This document shows positions 62,585 to 64,000 of a stretch of DNA of 64,000 bases, one piece after another. This stretch comes from Nesterenkonia sp. F (GTDB taxonomy: Bacteria; Actinomycetota; Actinomycetes; Actinomycetales; Micrococcaceae). A program made the position numbers and the translations under genes. The first letter of the stretch is position 1, and every line of letters starts with the position of its first letter. The stretch spans positions 27,528 to 91,527 of the forward strand of contig NZ_AFRW01000012.1 in NCBI RefSeq assembly GCF_000220985.1, in the 5' to 3' direction. The notes beneath the pieces were generated by a model. It was not told where the DNA came from. It ran no database searches and saw nothing but the letters and a program-made list of their open reading frames with translations.

Positions 62585-63715
62585 TCAGCCGCGCGGCGCA
62601 CCGGCCTGGTGCAGGATTCTCCGCAGGGCGCGCGGCTGCCGCAGCTCCGGCCATCCCCAGCGAGCGACGCCGTGTCCCAGAGCTCGGAGCCCGTCCTCCC
62701 GGCGCTTCTCCGCGATCACGACGTCGGCGGGGTCGAGGCCGGTGAGGTCCTGGGCGCGGGAGTACTTCACCTCGCCGTCGAACTCGCCGACGAGTCCAGC
62801 CTCGGGCCAGAAGAAGTCGACCCGCGCCAGCCTCCCGTCCGGCAGCCGGAACTCGACCTGCAGCTCTGGTGGAGCGAAGCCGAGCTCGGCGATCAGCACG
62901 CGGGAGACAGACTCGCCGATCGATTCGGCGCGCGGATCGGCGAATCCGCGCAGCTGCTGCCAGCGGCGGGCCCGTCGGAGGGGGAGGAGCTCGGCGTCGG
63001 CGGCGAGCGTCTCGTCGAGCAGCGGCGGCAGGTGCGGAGCCCGGCGGGCGGATCCGAGCGCGTCGAGCACGCCGACGGCTGAGCCGGTGCCGAGCCGGGG
63101 GACGGTGTCCAGCAGCACCTGCGGCAGCGGCTCGAGCTGCACGGGGATCGACGGCGGTCGCCAGAGGTCGCCGTCGGGGATCTGCGACGACACGGCGACG
63201 CCGGAGGTCTCGCCGTCTCGCCGCATCCACTCCGGGGCGAGGGAGCGCTGCAGCGCGAACCCCTGCAGCGCATTCCGCCCCCTGGTGTGCGGCTGGGCGC
63301 CGTCGTCCGGGACGTCCGACAGTCGGCGGATCGTCGCGGGGCCGGCGGCGCCGGTCAGCGGGCCGGGCGGGCGTCGGCCGGATTCCTGAGGGCGGGTGGT
63401 GCGCCGATGGACGGCGTCGGGGGTCCGCGGCAGCGGCAGGCCGTGGAGCAGCAGGGCCGTCTCTCGGCAGAACACGGCGGCGGGGTGGTGCAGCGCCGTC
63501 GCCGCCGTGGCGACGAGGTGGCGGTCCCACGGCGGGAGGGCCATCCAGGCCTCCGCGTCGAAGTAGACGCCGCGGCGGATCCGGAGCAGCTCGCCCCGGG
63601 CCACGGCGGCGCTGAGCTCGACGGACTCGTGCGATCCGTCAGGTCGAGCCCGAGCACGGACAGGGCGGGCGTCGACGGTGCGGCGCCGCGTCGAGTTGCT
63701 GGTCGATGAGGTCAT
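62585..63715 (-). CDS. AbiEi-like N-terminal/PD-(D/E)XK-like C-terminal protein
   Basis: 376 residues. The N half resembles the AbiEi-type regulator (SAAVARGELLRIRRGVYFDAE, AVFCRETALLLHGLPLP), which normally pairs with an AbiEii toxin. The C half resembles the DUF559/Vsr-like nuclease fold: RLARVDFFWPEAGLVGEFDGEVKY with D, E and K in order, followed by EKRREDGLRALGHGVARW. No toxin gene is adjacent. Proteins of this architecture are common and multi-copy in actinobacteria; role unknown. Start 63715 is preferred since a minus-strand CACAGT at 63722-63727 predicts transcription to begin exactly there. Confidence 0.78.
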   Translation of the reverse strand: MTSSTSNSTRRRTVDARPVRARARPDGSHESVELSAAVARGELLRIRRGVYFDAEAWMALPPWDRHLVATAATALHHPAAVFCRETALLLHGLPLPRTPDAVHRRTTRPQESGRRPPGPLTGAAGPATIRRLSDVPDDGAQPHTRGRNALQGFALQRSLAPEWMRRDGETSGVAVSSQIPDGDLWRPPSIPVQLEPLPQVLLDTVPRLGTGSAVGVLDALGSARRAPHLPPLLDETLAADAELLPLRRARRWQQLRGFADPRAESIGESVSRVLIAELGFAPPELQVEFRLPDGRLARVDFFWPEAGLVGEFDGEVKYSRAQDLTGLDPADVVIAEKRREDGLRALGHGVARWGWPELRQPRALRRILHQAGAPRG

Positions 63716-64000
63716 GGCGCGACTGTGCCGCACTCGGCGTAGTCGTCGCCTGCCGAATCGGGGATCTGTGGAGAAGCCCCGTCTGCTCCTGCACAGGGTG
63801 CTGCCGCGGGTCGGCGGCCGGTCCCGACGGCATCTCCCGCGCCGTCCGGTGTTCGTCCGATGTTCGCCGGTCCCGATCCGGAACCGCGCGTTCCCGCCCG
63901 GTCCCGTCCGTCCCCGTCTCGCCTCTGTCCGACCCTGCCTGGCCCGCCTGGTCCCGTCTCGCTCGCGGTGGCGCCGTTTCTCCTCGTCGAGTTCGTCGGA
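63716..64000. other. Gene-free right edge
   Basis: Nothing definite was seen beyond the promoter of the AbiEi-like gene. A pyrimidine-rich stretch from about 63890 to 63965 repeats GGTCCCGTC. The region is probably the upstream sequence of a gene lying beyond the window. Confidence 0.4.

Noticed and set aside
63890..63965. Short repeats of GGTCCCGTC at the right end
   Set aside because: Only two exact copies in a pyrimidine-rich stretch; likely chance in this base composition.

Overview
The window is about 72% GC, gene-dense and built on a conserved actinobacterial core. Markers are a seven-iron ferredoxin next to dapC, a hexameric-type citrate synthase, an Rip1-type site-2 protease beside dxr, and the order rpsB-tsf-pyrH-frr-cdsA. 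Gene content, strongly acidic proteins and CCA-less tRNA genes fit Micrococcales, probably Micrococcaceae (a Nesterenkonia-like organism is my best guess, not proven). The -10 boxes look like TAGACT, TAGGAT or TAGGCT. At 13 genes the box ends six or seven bases before the start codon, so leaderless mRNAs appear common.

Layout. 1-4.1 kb: end of an EamA exporter, a GNAT gene, a four-copy 51-bp repeat, and typA broken by a one-base shift. 4.3-7.2 kb: ferredoxin, dapC, citrate synthase. 7.25-8.70 kb: an intact IS30-family element. 8.8-12.1 kb: dapD and dapE, back to back with interlocking promoters. 12.2-15.4 kb: a TAXI-type TRAP transporter with a frameshifted permease. 15.4-23.5 kb: SDR, tRNA-Asn, Nudix, LOG, purU, a siderophore-interacting protein with an iron-box-like site, membrane proteins, a phospholipid synthase, a glycosyltransferase and tRNA-Met. 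23.5-28.1 kb: a tightly coupled cluster of dehydrogenase, 6-pyruvoyl-tetrahydropterin-synthase-like protein, glycosyltransferase and methyltransferase, divergent from a CDP-alcohol phosphotransferase. 28.2-41.1 kb: glycosyltransferase, M23 peptidase, rpsB-tsf-pyrH-frr-cdsA-DivIVA, accessory genes, dxr and the site-2 protease.

Two sugar islands split the usual dxr-rip1-ispG-GNAT-proS order. The first (41.1-50.2 kb) has a ROK regulator, two TIM-barrel isomerase-like proteins, two Gfo/Idh oxidoreductases and an ABC importer without an ATPase. The second (52.5-58.5 kb) has a LacI regulator, an ABC importer without an ATPase and a GH51 arabinofuranosidase, for import and intracellular cleavage of arabinose-containing oligosaccharides. 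The window ends with a lipoprotein, proS, a TauE/SafE exporter and an AbiEi-like/nuclease-like orphan.

Four conserved genes (typA, the TRAP permease, a GNAT, a sugar isomerase) each carry exactly one single-base indel. That pattern suggests consensus errors as much as real decay. The most promising uncharacterised systems are the pterin-synthase-like cluster at 23.5-28.1 kb and the hydrolase-free oxidoreductase/TIM-barrel sugar island at 41.1-50.2 kb.
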